A stretch of 64,000 bases of DNA from Methanomicrobiales archaeon (GCA_015660865.1 JACTUA010000002.1:248548-312547); one strand, 5' to 3'; shown: positions 8,199-17,432, counted from the stretch's first letter. The notes: a model not told the origin generated them from the letters alone. Numbers and translations: made by a program.

Positions 8199-9355
8199 AG
8201 GTCCTCATCGTGGTCGGCGACGGGATGGCCGACGAGCCCCTTCATGAGCTCGGGGGAAAGACCCCGCTCGAGTATGCCAGCACCCCGAACTTCGACCGGA
8301 TCGCCCGCGAAGGGGCGTGCGGCATGCTCCGGACTATTCCCCCTGGCTTTGAGGCAGGGAGCGACATCGCGAACCTCTCCATTCTGGGGTACGATCCGAA
8401 GAAGTACTACACCGGCCGGGGCCCCCTCGAGGCCGCGAGTATGGACGTCTCCCTGGGGGAGAGAGATATCGCCTACCGCTGCAACCTGGTCACCGTAACT
8501 GACGGGGTGATGGAGGACTTTTCGGCCGGCCATATCCCGAGTAGCGAGGGGGGTCCGCTGATCCATGCCCTTGCCGCCTCAGTCGAAGGGGTCTCCCTCC
8601 ATGCCGGGGTCTCCTACCGCAACCTCATGGTGGTCCCAAACGGCGAAGGCGCAGAAACCACCCCGCCCCACGATATCGTGGGGGAGAGGATAGAGACCCA
8701 TCTCCCAAGGGGCGGGGACGCCCGCATCCTCATCCAGGCCATGGAGAGATCCCATGAAGTTCTCCAGGGTCTGTCGGTAAACCGCGGGCGCATCTCCCGC
8801 GGGCAGCGCCCCGCGACGATGATCTGGCCCTGGAGCGGGGGCAGGAAGCCCGATCTCCCCTCCTTCAGGGAACTCCATGGCATCTCCGGGGCGATGATCT
8901 CGGCCGTGGATCTCCTGAACGGGATCGCGCGCCTTGCAGGGATGGAGGTGATCAGGGTGCCCGGTGCGACCGGGTACCTTGACACCGATTATGATGCGAA
9001 GGCGCGATACGCAAGGAAGGCGCTGAAGCGGGTTGACTTCCTGTACCTCCACGTGGAGGCCCCGGACGAGGCCGGCCACATGGGGTCTGTCGAGGAGAAG
9101 GTAAAGGCCATTGAACGGGTCGACGGGATGGTCGGGAGCATTATGGAGACCTTCGATGGGATCATCGCAGTCCTCCCAGACCACCCAACTCCCATCCGGG
9201 TGAAGACCCATACCCCGGATCCGGTGCCTTTTGCAGTCCGGGGGCTTGCGCGGGACGACACCAGACGGCTTACCGAGAGGGAGGCTGCAAGGGGCATCTT
9301 CGGGACCATGGATGCGGTGGACCTCCTCAAGAGGATTCTTGCGCTTCCGGGCTGA
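8195..9355 (+). CDS. apgM: 2,3-bisphosphoglycerate-independent phosphoglycerate mutase, archaeal type
   Basis: 386 residues from a GTG start. Interconverts 3- and 2-phosphoglycerate in glycolysis and gluconeogenesis; alkaline-phosphatase fold with two metals. VVGDGMADEP holds a metal ligand, FEAGSDIANLSILGYDP holds the phosphorylated Ser, and APDEAGHMG and DHPTP carry further ligands. The frame is open 97 codons upstream, but that stretch is inside the epimerase gene and not like the family; GTG 8195 forms a GTGA overlap with the epimerase stop. A central-metabolism gene coupled to a glycan gene is unusual. Confidence 0.9.
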   Translation: MKVLIVVGDGMADEPLHELGGKTPLEYASTPNFDRIAREGACGMLRTIPPGFEAGSDIANLSILGYDPKKYYTGRGPLEAASMDVSLGERDIAYRCNLVTVTDGVMEDFSAGHIPSSEGGPLIHALAASVEGVSLHAGVSYRNLMVVPNGEGAETTPPHDIVGERIETHLPRGGDARILIQAMERSHEVLQGLSVNRGRISRGQRPATMIWPWSGGRKPDLPSFRELHGISGAMISAVDLLNGIARLAGMEVIRVPGATGYLDTDYDAKARYARKALKRVDFLYLHVEAPDEAGHMGSVEEKVKAIERVDGMVGSIMETFDGIIAVLPDHPTPIRVKTHTPDPVPFAVRGLARDDTRRLTEREAARGIFGTMDAVDLLKRILALPG

Positions 9356-9441
9356 ACCCGCTTTTTTCTTAGGGTTCCATCCCCGGCTTCAGGGTCGAAA
9401 ACCGTACCAGGAGATGATGCATTCACGGGAATTACGGTGAG

Positions 9442-9449
9442 TTATATGA
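9442..9449 (+). promoter_or_regulatory. TATA box before the KdnB-like gene
   Basis: TTATATGA is centred about 29 bases before the ATG at 9474. It predicts transcription start at about 9470, downstream of an alternative ATG at 9456. This decides the start and makes the transcript nearly leaderless. It probably drives the five-gene block through neuC. Confidence 0.45.
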
Positions 9450-9473
9450 TGGAATATGAAAGAATGGATCCTT

Positions 9474-10697
9474 ATGGGCGATGACCGGGGGATACAATTG
9501 GAATCCTGTGAATTTGAATTCAGGCTTAGGACACACCTCCATTTCGGGGCCGGGAAAGCGCTCCAGCTCGGGCGTATCCTGAAGGAGGTCCCGTACAGGC
9601 GGATAGGCATCATCCTGGATCCGGGGGTCGCAGGCCAGCCCTATATGCAGCAGGTCCTAGAGGGGATCAGGAAGGAGGCCTTCGAGGATATCCGGGTGTG
9701 GACCTATGACCTGAAGGAGGAGCCGGATTATGATGCCCTGGACCGGGTGAAGCCAGAGTTCATGACGGGTGGGAGATCTGCGGTCGATTGCTTTATCGGG
9801 ATAGGAGGGGGAAGTGTCATCGATTTTGCCAAGGGGCTTGCCACCCTCGCAGTGAACCCCGGCCCGGCCCTCTCCTTCCGCGGGTTCCCCGCCGGGCTCA
9901 CCCCGTCCCTCCCGATAGTGGCTGTTCCCACCACCGCGGGAACCGGGAGTGAGGTGACCTACAACGCCGTCTTCATCGACAGGGCAGGGAAGAGGAAGCT
10001 CGGCATCAACACGGAACACAACTTCCCGGCGCTCGCTGTCCTCGATCCCCTCCTCGTTGTTTCCAGCCCCGAGCGGGTCACCATATCCACGGGGATCGAC
10101 GGCCTCGTCCATGCTATCGAGAGCTACGGATGCCGGAGGTCCAATCCTCTCACCATGGTATTTGCCCGGGAGGGATTCGCCCATGTCTATTCCGCCCTCG
10201 AACGAATCCCCGACGCTCCCCATGATACCGGTGTGCGTGCCCACCTGCAGCTCGGAGCGTACCTTGCAGGGATCTCCCTCATGAATGCCGGGTCCGGCCC
10301 GGCGGGTGCCCTCTCGTATCCCCTGGGGGTCCATTTCGGGGTCGCCCACGGGCTTGCCGGGGGGGTCTTCCTGCCACCCCTCGTGGCGCACAACGTGGAG
10401 CGGGGCTTTGATTACTCGGCCCTCCATGATGCCATTGCGCCGGGCGACCGCCACCTCCCCCAGGAGGAGAAGAACAGGTCCTTTGCCTGGAAGATCCAAG
10501 AGCTCTGCCAGAAACTCGGAATACCGGACAATCTCCGGGTGTTCGGGGTGAACCCGGGGAACGTCCACCTGATCCTTGCGGATATCGATTCCCTGGGACC
10601 GGCCTTCGCACAGAATCCGGTGGATTTTTCCGTAGATGACGGCAAGAGACTGGTGATGAGGATGTCAGGGTCTCCCGAGCCCTCCCAGGGGGCGTGA
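9474..10697 (+). CDS. Iron-containing alcohol dehydrogenase, KdnB-like
   Basis: 407 residues of the group III metal-dependent alcohol dehydrogenase family. GIGGGSVIDFAKGLA is the NAD(P) diphosphate motif, VPTTAGTGSEVT follows, and the metal ligands lie in STGIDGLVHAIES and FGVAHGLAGG. Immediately followed by an aminotransferase that resembles KdnA. In Shewanella the KdnB/KdnA pair oxidises C8 of Kdo to an aldehyde and aminates it. Here the pair precedes neuA-neuB-neuC, so the substrate may be the terminal hydroxyl of a nonulosonate. General alcohol dehydrogenases of this family are the alternative. An ATG at 9456 is possible but lies before the predicted transcription start. Confidence 0.7.
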   Translation: MGDDRGIQLESCEFEFRLRTHLHFGAGKALQLGRILKEVPYRRIGIILDPGVAGQPYMQQVLEGIRKEAFEDIRVWTYDLKEEPDYDALDRVKPEFMTGGRSAVDCFIGIGGGSVIDFAKGLATLAVNPGPALSFRGFPAGLTPSLPIVAVPTTAGTGSEVTYNAVFIDRAGKRKLGINTEHNFPALAVLDPLLVVSSPERVTISTGIDGLVHAIESYGCRRSNPLTMVFAREGFAHVYSALERIPDAPHDTGVRAHLQLGAYLAGISLMNAGSGPAGALSYPLGVHFGVAHGLAGGVFLPPLVAHNVERGFDYSALHDAIAPGDRHLPQEEKNRSFAWKIQELCQKLGIPDNLRVFGVNPGNVHLILADIDSLGPAFAQNPVDFSVDDGKRLVMRMSGSPEPSQGA

Positions 10698-10701
10698 TGG
10701 C

Positions 10702-11886
10702 ATGCCGGGCTTTGAACTGATGGGAAGGGAGGAGCGCGAAGCGGTGAATGAGGTCTTTGACCGTGGCGGGGTCCTCTACCGCTACGGCTTCGACGAGATG
10801 AGGCAGCATGTCTTCAAGGTGGCAGAGTTCGAGGCTGCCTTTGCCGGGAAGTTCGGGGTACGTCACGCCCAGGCGGTCACCTCCGGCACGGCGGCCCTGA
10901 AGGTCGCCCTGAAAGCCATGGGGATCGGCCCCGGGGACGAGGTGATCACCCAGTGCCACACCTTCGTTGCAACGGTCGAGGCCATCATCGAAGCGAGGGC
11001 GACTCCCGTCATCAGCGAGGTCGACCGATCCCTCAACATGGATCCGGGGGATTTCGAGGCGAAGATCAGCTCCCGGACCCGGGCCGTCATTCCCGTCCAT
11101 ATGCTCGGATCCCCGGCGAGGATGCGGGAGATCCTCTCCATCGCCGGGCGCAACGGGATCATGGTCCTCGAGGACGCGGCCCAGGCTCCGGGGGGTGAGT
11201 ACCTGGGCAAGAAGCTCGGGACCCTCGGCACCGCCGGCTGCTTCAGCTTCGATTACGGCAAGGTCATCACCACCGGCGAGGGAGGGATGGTGGTGACTGA
11301 CCGGGAAGATGTGTACAGGAAGGCCCGGGAGTACACCGACCATGGGCATGAGTACAACCCCCTGGTCCCGAGGGGTGAGGACACCCGGACCGGCTGGGGA
11401 TTCAACTACAAGATGATGGAACTTCAGGGCGCCATCGGGCTCGCCCAGCTGAAGAAGCTGGACGATGCCCTGCAGAGACAGAGGGAGAACAAGCGGAAGA
11501 TAAAGGAAGGCATCCGGGATCTCCCGGGGATCAGTTTCCGTGAAATCCCCGATCCCAGAGGCGAGATCGGGGATGCCCTGGTCTTCTTCCTCGACGATGC
11601 TGCCTCTGCCCTCCGGTGCGCGGCCCAGCTCCGCGGGGATGGCATCGGCACCAAGAACCTCCCCGATGCCATCCAATGGCACTATGCCGGGACCTGGGAT
11701 CACATGCTCGCCTTCTTCGAGCGGTACCGGGGGAGAGATCTCATGCGGGAATGGCCGGTCTCCACCGACCTCATCAGCCGCGCCATCGCCCTCCCGGTCC
11801 TCATCAGGATGGACGGGCCGGTGATCGAACGGATGGTGGACCGGGTCCGGAAGGCCGTGGAACGGGTAACCGGTGACCGCCGATGA
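10702..11886 (+). CDS. DegT/DnrJ/EryC1 aminotransferase, KdnA-like
   Basis: 394-residue PLP enzyme. K187 in FSFDYGKVITTGEGG is the Schiff-base lysine; EDAAQAPGG holds the PLP-contacting Asp. The start MPGFELMG, the YRYGFDEMR segment, the DHGHEYN motif and SFREIPDP recall from memory Shewanella KdnA, the 8-amino-3,8-dideoxy-octulosonate transaminase, more than the sugar 3- or 4-aminotransferases elsewhere in this window. Begins four bases after the KdnB-like gene and overlaps neuA by ATGA. Inferred role: amination of a terminal aldehyde on a Kdo- or nonulosonate-type sugar. Confidence 0.75.
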   Translation: MPGFELMGREEREAVNEVFDRGGVLYRYGFDEMRQHVFKVAEFEAAFAGKFGVRHAQAVTSGTAALKVALKAMGIGPGDEVITQCHTFVATVEAIIEARATPVISEVDRSLNMDPGDFEAKISSRTRAVIPVHMLGSPARMREILSIAGRNGIMVLEDAAQAPGGEYLGKKLGTLGTAGCFSFDYGKVITTGEGGMVVTDREDVYRKAREYTDHGHEYNPLVPRGEDTRTGWGFNYKMMELQGAIGLAQLKKLDDALQRQRENKRKIKEGIRDLPGISFREIPDPRGEIGDALVFFLDDAASALRCAAQLRGDGIGTKNLPDAIQWHYAGTWDHMLAFFERYRGRDLMREWPVSTDLISRAIALPVLIRMDGPVIERMVDRVRKAVERVTGDRR

Positions 11887-12533
11887 TCCTCGGTGTAACC
11901 CCCGCCAGGGGGGGGTCCAGGGGGATCCGGAGGAAGAACCTCCGCCCCGTCTGCGGAAAGCCCCTCATCAGCTGGACCATCGAGGCCGCCCTGAGGTCCA
12001 CCCTCCTTGACCACTACCTCGTTTCCACAGAGGACCCCGAGATCGCCGGGGTGGCGAGAGGCGCAGGAGCGGAGGTTCTCCCCCGTCCCGGCGAGCTTGC
12101 AACGGACGATACGACCACCCTCTCGGTGCTCCAGCACGTCCTTTCCCACGTCCCTGCGTCCACCGTGGTCCTCCTCCAGTGCACGTCTCCGGTCCGGGAC
12201 GAGGGCCTCATCGACCGCTGCATCGGGAGGTTCAGGGAATCGGGGGCCGATTCCCTTGCAACCGGCTTCTGGTGCAGCCTCTTTGCATGGGGGAGCTACT
12301 CGGCGAGGCGGCAGGATCTCACGCCCTTCTTCCATGATGACGGGAACATTTATGTCATCAGGGCCGATCTCATCCGCAGGGGTGAGTTGTGGGGGCAGCG
12401 GATGGAGCCGTTTCCGGTGAGCAGGGACCAGACCTTTGAGATCGATGACGAGTTCGATCTCTGGCTGAACGAGAAGATCCTGGAACGCCGTTTCCAGTGC
12501 GGGCAGGGTGGAGGTTCCCCGTGGAGCGGATGA
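11883..12533 (+). CDS. neuA: CMP-nonulosonate cytidylyltransferase (NeuA-like)
   Basis: 216 residues. Activates a 2-keto-3-deoxy acid sugar with CTP. The nucleotide motif GVTPARGGSRGIRRKN is at the N-terminus, LLQCTSPVR is the mid-domain signature, and the end DQTFEIDDEFDLWL is the metal and sugar-binding segment of CMP-sialate synthetases. Lies between the KdnA-like gene and neuB with four-base overlaps on both sides. Whether it accepts Neu5Ac, a legionaminate or an amino-nonulosonate is open. Confidence 0.85.
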   Translation: MILGVTPARGGSRGIRRKNLRPVCGKPLISWTIEAALRSTLLDHYLVSTEDPEIAGVARGAGAEVLPRPGELATDDTTTLSVLQHVLSHVPASTVVLLQCTSPVRDEGLIDRCIGRFRESGADSLATGFWCSLFAWGSYSARRQDLTPFFHDDGNIYVIRADLIRRGELWGQRMEPFPVSRDQTFEIDDEFDLWLNEKILERRFQCGQGGGSPWSG

Positions 12534-13576
12534 GGATGAGGATCGGGGACAGGGAAGTTGGCGACGGGACCCCCTGCTTCATCATCGCGGAAGCCGGGGT
12601 GAACCACAACGGCGATCCGAACCTTGCGAGGAGACTCATCGACATCGCAAAAAGTGCGGGCGCTGACGCAATAAAATTCCAGACCTTCACCGCCGATGCA
12701 CTCGTGACGAGAGATGCGGAGAAAGCCGGGTACCAGAAGGCGACCACAGGTGGAAGAGAGTCACAGTATGACATGATACAGGATCTTGAGCTCACCCACG
12801 AAGACTTCAGGAAGCTCTCGGACTATGCTCGGGAGCGCGGGATCGTGTTCCTCTCATCGCCCTTTGATGAAGAGAGCGCGGATTTTCTCGAGACCCTCGG
12901 TATAACAGCATATAAAATCCCCTCGGGGGAGATCACGAACCTCCCCTTCCTCGAGCATATCGCAAAGAAAGGGAGGCCGGTCATTTTATCGACAGGAATG
13001 GCAGACCTCCGCGAGATCTCGGAGGCCCTCGATGCCCTGAGGTCATCGGGACAGGAAGAGATCATCCTCCTCCATTGCGTGACCAGCTATCCGGCCCCCT
13101 TCGAATCCCTGAACCTGAGAGCAATAGAGACCCTGAGGGATACCTTTCACCTCCCGGTCGGGTTCTCGGATCATGCGGAAGGGATCACCTCGGCCCTGAT
13201 CGCACGCGCTCTCGGGGCCTGTATCATCGAGAAGCACTTCACCCTGTCCCGCGATCTCCCGGGTCCCGATCACAAGGCCTCCCTCGAACCGGGGGAGCTG
13301 CAGTCGATGGTGGAGATGATCCACCGCGTTGACGGGGCCCTCGGGACCGGGATCAAGGAGCCGGGGTGCGAGGAACTGGAGATGCGGAGGATTGCCCGGA
13401 AAAGCCTCGTCGCTATGATGGACATTCCGCGGGGAACCATGATAACGGGGGAGATGATCGGGATGAAACGCCCGGGAACCGGGATTGAACCCAAAGAATT
13501 CACCTCGGTCATCGGGAGAAGAGCTGCGAGGACCATCCGGAAAGACGAACTCATCGGCTGGCACATGATACAATGA
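12530..13576 (+). CDS. neuB: N-acetylneuraminate/nonulosonate synthase
   Basis: 348 residues. Condenses phosphoenolpyruvate with an N-acylmannosamine-type sugar. TIM barrel: IIAEAGVNHNGD, IKFQTFTADALV, IPSGEITNLPF, FSDHAEG, EKHFTLSRDLPGPDHKASLEP are all family motifs. The C-terminal 60 residues form the antifreeze-like SAF domain (ARKSLVAMMDIPRGTMIT). ATG 12530 overlaps the neuA stop (ATGA); the frame is open 11 codons earlier but within neuA. Followed by neuC with another ATGA. Confidence 0.93.
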   Translation: MRMRIGDREVGDGTPCFIIAEAGVNHNGDPNLARRLIDIAKSAGADAIKFQTFTADALVTRDAEKAGYQKATTGGRESQYDMIQDLELTHEDFRKLSDYARERGIVFLSSPFDEESADFLETLGITAYKIPSGEITNLPFLEHIAKKGRPVILSTGMADLREISEALDALRSSGQEEIILLHCVTSYPAPFESLNLRAIETLRDTFHLPVGFSDHAEGITSALIARALGACIIEKHFTLSRDLPGPDHKASLEPGELQSMVEMIHRVDGALGTGIKEPGCEELEMRRIARKSLVAMMDIPRGTMITGEMIGMKRPGTGIEPKEFTSVIGRRAARTIRKDELIGWHMIQ

Positions 13577-14718
13577 AGCGAAAGATCCTCTCTGTCACAG
13601 GCACCCGTGCAGATTACGGCCTGATGCATGCCGTGTACCGGAACATAACGGAACACCCTTCCCTCTCCCTGGAGCTGGTCATCACCGGTATGCATCTCCT
13701 GGATGAATTCGGCTCCACCGCTGATGAGATAAAAAAGGATGGCTTCAGGTACCATATCATCGAATCAACCCCCCGGGATGATACGAAGGAGGCAATGGCC
13801 CTCTTCATCGGGGATTTCATCCAGAAATTCACCCTTTTTTTGAGGGGCACCCGCCCGGATATCCTCCTCCTGGTCGGAGATCGGGGGGAGATGCTCGGGG
13901 CAGCGATAGCAGGGGTCTACCTGGGCATCCCCGTTGCCCATATCCATGGCGGAGAGATCACTTCGACCGTGGATGAGTATGCACGGCATGCCATCACGAA
14001 GCTCTCAAACATTCACTTTGCGGCGACACCGGAGAACGGCGATCGTATCGTCAGGATGGGCGAGGATCCCTCGAGGGTGTTTGTGGTCGGGGCACCCGGC
14101 CTCGACGAGATCCTCCATGAGCCCCTCCTCCCCGCCGAAGTTATCGTCCGGAAGTATCCCCTGCGCCCCGGCGAGCAGCTCCTCCTCGTGATCCAGCACC
14201 CGGTTTCTCTCGACGCCGATAAGTCGGCATCCCAGATGGAGGAGACCCTGAAGGCCATCGCGGCCCTCTCCATGAGGACCATCCTCATCTACCCGAATGC
14301 AGACGCGGGCGGGCGGGCAATGATAGAGGCAATCCGCCGGTTCGAGCGGCTGCCGTTCCTCACTGTCTCTCAAAACATCCCCCACCGGGAGTACCTGAGC
14401 CTCCTCTCAGTGGCTTCCGTTCTCATCGGGAATTCGAGCAGCGGGATCATCGAGGCCCCCTCCTTCGGCCTGCCTGTAGTAAATATCGGCACCCGGCAGC
14501 AGGGGCGTCAGAGGGCCGGGAACGTCATCGATGTGGACCATGATCATCTCGCCATCAGGAAGGCAGTAGAAAAGGCCCTCTTTGATGAGGAATTCAGGAG
14601 AGCCGTCCGGACATGCAGGAATCCCTACGGGGACGGAAGGGCAGGCGGGCGGATCGCATCCACCCTCGCCTCGGTGAAGATCGACAGGCAGCTGCTCGGG
14701 AAGAAGATCACGTATTGA
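13573..14718 (+). CDS. neuC: UDP-N-acetylglucosamine 2-epimerase, hydrolysing
   Basis: 381-residue GT-B-fold enzyme that converts UDP-GlcNAc (or a diamino analogue) to the free 2-epimer and UDP, supplying NeuB. Motifs: VTGTRADYGLM at the N-terminus, VGDRGEML, HIHGGEIT, GNSSSGIIEAPSFG and NIGTRQQGR. With neuB and neuA this completes UDP-GlcNAc to CMP-sialic-acid-type sugar. I see no PglF/LegB-type 4,6-dehydratase in the window, so a Neu5Ac-like product is more likely than legionaminate. Last gene of the coupled run; a 127-base gap follows. Confidence 0.92.
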   Translation: MKRKILSVTGTRADYGLMHAVYRNITEHPSLSLELVITGMHLLDEFGSTADEIKKDGFRYHIIESTPRDDTKEAMALFIGDFIQKFTLFLRGTRPDILLLVGDRGEMLGAAIAGVYLGIPVAHIHGGEITSTVDEYARHAITKLSNIHFAATPENGDRIVRMGEDPSRVFVVGAPGLDEILHEPLLPAEVIVRKYPLRPGEQLLLVIQHPVSLDADKSASQMEETLKAIAALSMRTILIYPNADAGGRAMIEAIRRFERLPFLTVSQNIPHREYLSLLSVASVLIGNSSSGIIEAPSFGLPVVNIGTRQQGRQRAGNVIDVDHDHLAIRKAVEKALFDEEFRRAVRTCRNPYGDGRAGGRIASTLASVKIDRQLLGKKITY

Positions 14719-14845
14719 AGCCCGGGATCCACCTTCGCCCCTGTCCCCGGATCCCTAGCATCCTCCAGGGCAGCCCCCGAATGCAGGTCCCGGGCCGTGG
14801 ATTGCCCCGTAGGTGAGGCATTTATGCTTGTGAGGGAGATAACCT

Positions 14846-15283
14846 ATGAGGATTATGAGATTCAGCGAATGGAAATATCCCGAGATAACGGAGAGAACCC
14901 TCACTTCCTATTACTGGCTCGTTCACCACAAGGATAACCTGAAACTGGGATACAAGACCGATATCGGGGCTTTTACCTATATCAATGCACAGAAGGGCGT
15001 CACCATCGAGGATTACGTCCAGATAGGCTCCCACTGTTCCCTCTACTCCCTCTCGACCATCGACGGGAAGGAGGGGCCCATCACCCTGAAGAGGAACTCC
15101 CGGATCGGGACCCATAGCGTGATCCTGCCGGGCGTGACGGTGGGGGAGAACTCGGTCGTCGGCGCGTGCAGCCTCGTGGACAGGGATATCCCCCCCAACG
15201 TGGTGGCCTTCGGGACGCCGGCGGTGGTGCAGAGGCCCCTCACCCCCGAGGAGATCCTGAAGTCCGAAGGGGAGGCGGCATGA
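14846..15283 (+). CDS. Left-handed beta-helix acyltransferase
   Basis: 145 residues with hexapeptide repeats from about residue 40 to 130 (VTIEDYVQIGSHCSL, SRIGTHSVILPGVTVGENSVVGA, PPNVVAFGTPA), the fold of sugar N- and O-acetyltransferases using acetyl-CoA. A GGGAGAT Shine-Dalgarno lies just before ATG, with GCATTTATGC as possible TATA. Its stop overlaps the aminotransferase start, so it probably N-acylates the amino group that enzyme installs. It is at the short end for the family. Confidence 0.8.
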   Translation: MRIMRFSEWKYPEITERTLTSYYWLVHHKDNLKLGYKTDIGAFTYINAQKGVTIEDYVQIGSHCSLYSLSTIDGKEGPITLKRNSRIGTHSVILPGVTVGENSVVGACSLVDRDIPPNVVAFGTPAVVQRPLTPEEILKSEGEAA

Positions 15284-16413
15284 GCTGGAAGATCCCCCTC
15301 TTCAAGATATACTGGGACGAGGCGGATATAGAAGCCGTGAAGGAGGTCATCTCCTCCGGCATGAACTGGGCGACCGGCCCGAAAGTCGAGGAGTTTGAAC
15401 GGCTCATCGCGGAATACACCGGCACCTCCCATGCGGTCGCCTTCAACTCCGGCACCTCGGCACTCCATGCGGCGATGATCGCCCATGGCATCACGGAGGG
15501 AGACGAGGTGATCGTCCCCTCCTTCACCTTCATCGCCACGGCAAACGCCCCCCTCTTCGTCCGGGCACGGCCGGTCTTTGCCGATGTAGAGGAGGAGACA
15601 TATGGCCTCGATCCCGGTGATGTCGTCGGGAAGATCACGCAGAAGACCCGGGCCATCATGCCCGTGCACGTGGGGGGCTGCCCGTGCAAAATCCGGGAAC
15701 TCCGGGAGATCGCCGAGGATCATCATCTTCTCCTTATCGAGGATGCGGCCGAATCCCTCGGGTCCCGGATCGGCGATGAGAAGGTGGGCAGCTACGGCGA
15801 ATCGGCGATGTTCTCCTTCTGCGCCCCCAAGGTCATCACCACCGGCGAGGGCGGGGTCATCGTCACGGACTCGCTGGATATCACCGAACGGCTGAAACTC
15901 CTCCGGTCCCATGGCCGGGCCGAGACCCGGGACTACTTCTCGACAAATGAGTACCTGGACTACGTGACCCTCGGGTACAACTTCCGGCTCTCGAACATCA
16001 TCGCGGCCCTCGGCATCGCCCAGCTGAAGAAGATCGATGAGATCATCGGAATGCGCCGGGAGAACTCGCGCTTCCTTACGCAACTCCTGGAGAGGAGAGC
16101 TCCGGCGGTCAGGACCCCACGCTCCCCGAAGGACTACTATCACCTCTTCCAGATGTACACCGTCCGGTGCCGGCACCGCGACGGACTCATGAAATACCTC
16201 GGGGACCAGGGGATCATGGCCAAGGTCTATTTCCCGCCCGTCCACCTCACCCATTTCTACCGGAATGTGCTCGGCTACCGGTGCGACCTCCCTGTCACCG
16301 AGAAGCTGGCCCGGGAATGCCTGACCCTCCCCATGTATCCAGCCCTCTCGAGGGATGAGATGATCACCATGGCAGATCAGATCGCCTCCTTTTTCCAGGG
16401 GGTACCTGCATGA
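15280..16413 (+). CDS. DegT/DnrJ/EryC1 sugar aminotransferase
   Basis: 377-residue PLP aminotransferase for a nucleotide-linked keto-sugar. K184 in FSFCAPKVITTGEGG is the PLP lysine; IEDAAESLGS carries the conserved Asp. ATG 15280 overlaps the acyltransferase stop as ATGA, and its own stop overlaps the following epimerase. The acyltransferase/aminotransferase/epimerase set suggests an acetamido sugar, but the keto-sugar source is not encoded next to it. Distinct from the KdnA-like enzyme at 10702. Confidence 0.85.
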   Translation: MSWKIPLFKIYWDEADIEAVKEVISSGMNWATGPKVEEFERLIAEYTGTSHAVAFNSGTSALHAAMIAHGITEGDEVIVPSFTFIATANAPLFVRARPVFADVEEETYGLDPGDVVGKITQKTRAIMPVHVGGCPCKIRELREIAEDHHLLLIEDAAESLGSRIGDEKVGSYGESAMFSFCAPKVITTGEGGVIVTDSLDITERLKLLRSHGRAETRDYFSTNEYLDYVTLGYNFRLSNIIAALGIAQLKKIDEIIGMRRENSRFLTQLLERRAPAVRTPRSPKDYYHLFQMYTVRCRHRDGLMKYLGDQGIMAKVYFPPVHLTHFYRNVLGYRCDLPVTEKLARECLTLPMYPALSRDEMITMADQIASFFQGVPA

Positions 16414-17300
16414 CCACTCCCCGGGTCCTCATCACCGGGGGTGCGGGGTTCATCGGGATGCACCTCGTCCGCACCTTCAGCGAGCATGGCAACAGGGTGA
16501 CCATTTATGACTTGCAGCCGCCTGCGGGAGACCCCGGCGACGGGGTGACGTTCATCAGGGGAGACATCTTCGATGGGGAGGCCCTCGGATCTGCCGTCCG
16601 GGAGAACGACGCGGTGGTCCACCTCGTCGGGCTCGCCGACGCCGGGATCGCCCAGACAGACCCGATGAAATCCTTCCGGCTGAACGTCCTTTCGCTCCAG
16701 AATGTCCTGGAGGCGTGCAGGCGAAGCGGCGGGAAGAAGATCGTTTTCCCCTCGTCGGCTGCCATCTACGGCATCACCGAAGACCTCCCCATCAGGGAGA
16801 GCTTCCCTCCCAACCCGACGAACATCTACTCCTGGCACAAGCTTCTCTGCGAGAAGATGATCCAGGCATACCAGAAGAATTACGGGGTAGAGTACGTGAT
16901 CCTCCGCCTCTTCAACGTATATGGGCGGGGGAACGAGGGGGTCATCGGGATATTTCTCGACAAGGCGAGGAAGGGCGAGCTGATCGAGAGCTTCGGCCCG
17001 TTCCAGTACCGGGATTTTATCTACGGGGGGGATGTGGCCGAGGCGATCCACCGGTCGGTGATCTTTGACAAGGCGATGAACCGGACCCTGAACATCGGCT
17101 CCGGGAGGGGGGTCCAGATCCGGGAGATCCTGGAGATGGTCTGCAGGATCTATCCCAACGTCAGGTGGGTGGAGAAGAAGACCCCCTTCACGGTCTATGA
17201 CTCCATCGCGGATATCACCCTTGCCCGTATCATCCTTGATTTCAGGCCGAAGGACTCCCGGGAGTTCCTCGAGAAGATCATCCGCGATGAGATGGCCTGA
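16410..17300 (+). CDS. NAD-dependent sugar epimerase/dehydratase
   Basis: 296-residue extended SDR. ITGGAGFIGMHL at residues 8-19 binds NAD; SSAAIYG and YSWHK supply the catalytic Ser and YxxxK pair. It overlaps the aminotransferase by four bases and ends the rightward block. Substrate not readable; a UDP- or dTDP-linked hexosamine is likely from context. The next gene is convergent. Confidence 0.75.
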   Translation: MTTPRVLITGGAGFIGMHLVRTFSEHGNRVTIYDLQPPAGDPGDGVTFIRGDIFDGEALGSAVRENDAVVHLVGLADAGIAQTDPMKSFRLNVLSLQNVLEACRRSGGKKIVFPSSAAIYGITEDLPIRESFPPNPTNIYSWHKLLCEKMIQAYQKNYGVEYVILRLFNVYGRGNEGVIGIFLDKARKGELIESFGPFQYRDFIYGGDVAEAIHRSVIFDKAMNRTLNIGSGRGVQIREILEMVCRIYPNVRWVEKKTPFTVYDSIADITLARIILDFRPKDSREFLEKIIRDEMA

Positions 17301-17432
17301 CTTACAGGGATAATTCGACCTGGACCCGGGTAAATTGCCCGAATACCCTTCGGGACCCCCACCGGTTCCCTGGAGGATGATCCGGGAAACGGGAGCGGTC
17401 CCGCGGAGTTATAGGGCCGTAGAGCGGGACCT

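Noticed and set aside
9474-11886. Phosphonate biosynthesis (Fe-ADH plus transaminase)
   Set aside because: No PEP mutase or phosphonopyruvate decarboxylase is present; neuABC follow directly.
14719-14845. Possible tRNA or small RNA in the gap after neuC
   Set aside because: No cloverleaf or conserved T-loop found by eye; only a Shine-Dalgarno and a weak TATA.
17301-17432. Terminator hairpin between convergent genes
   Set aside because: Some short complementary words but no strong stem with a T run.
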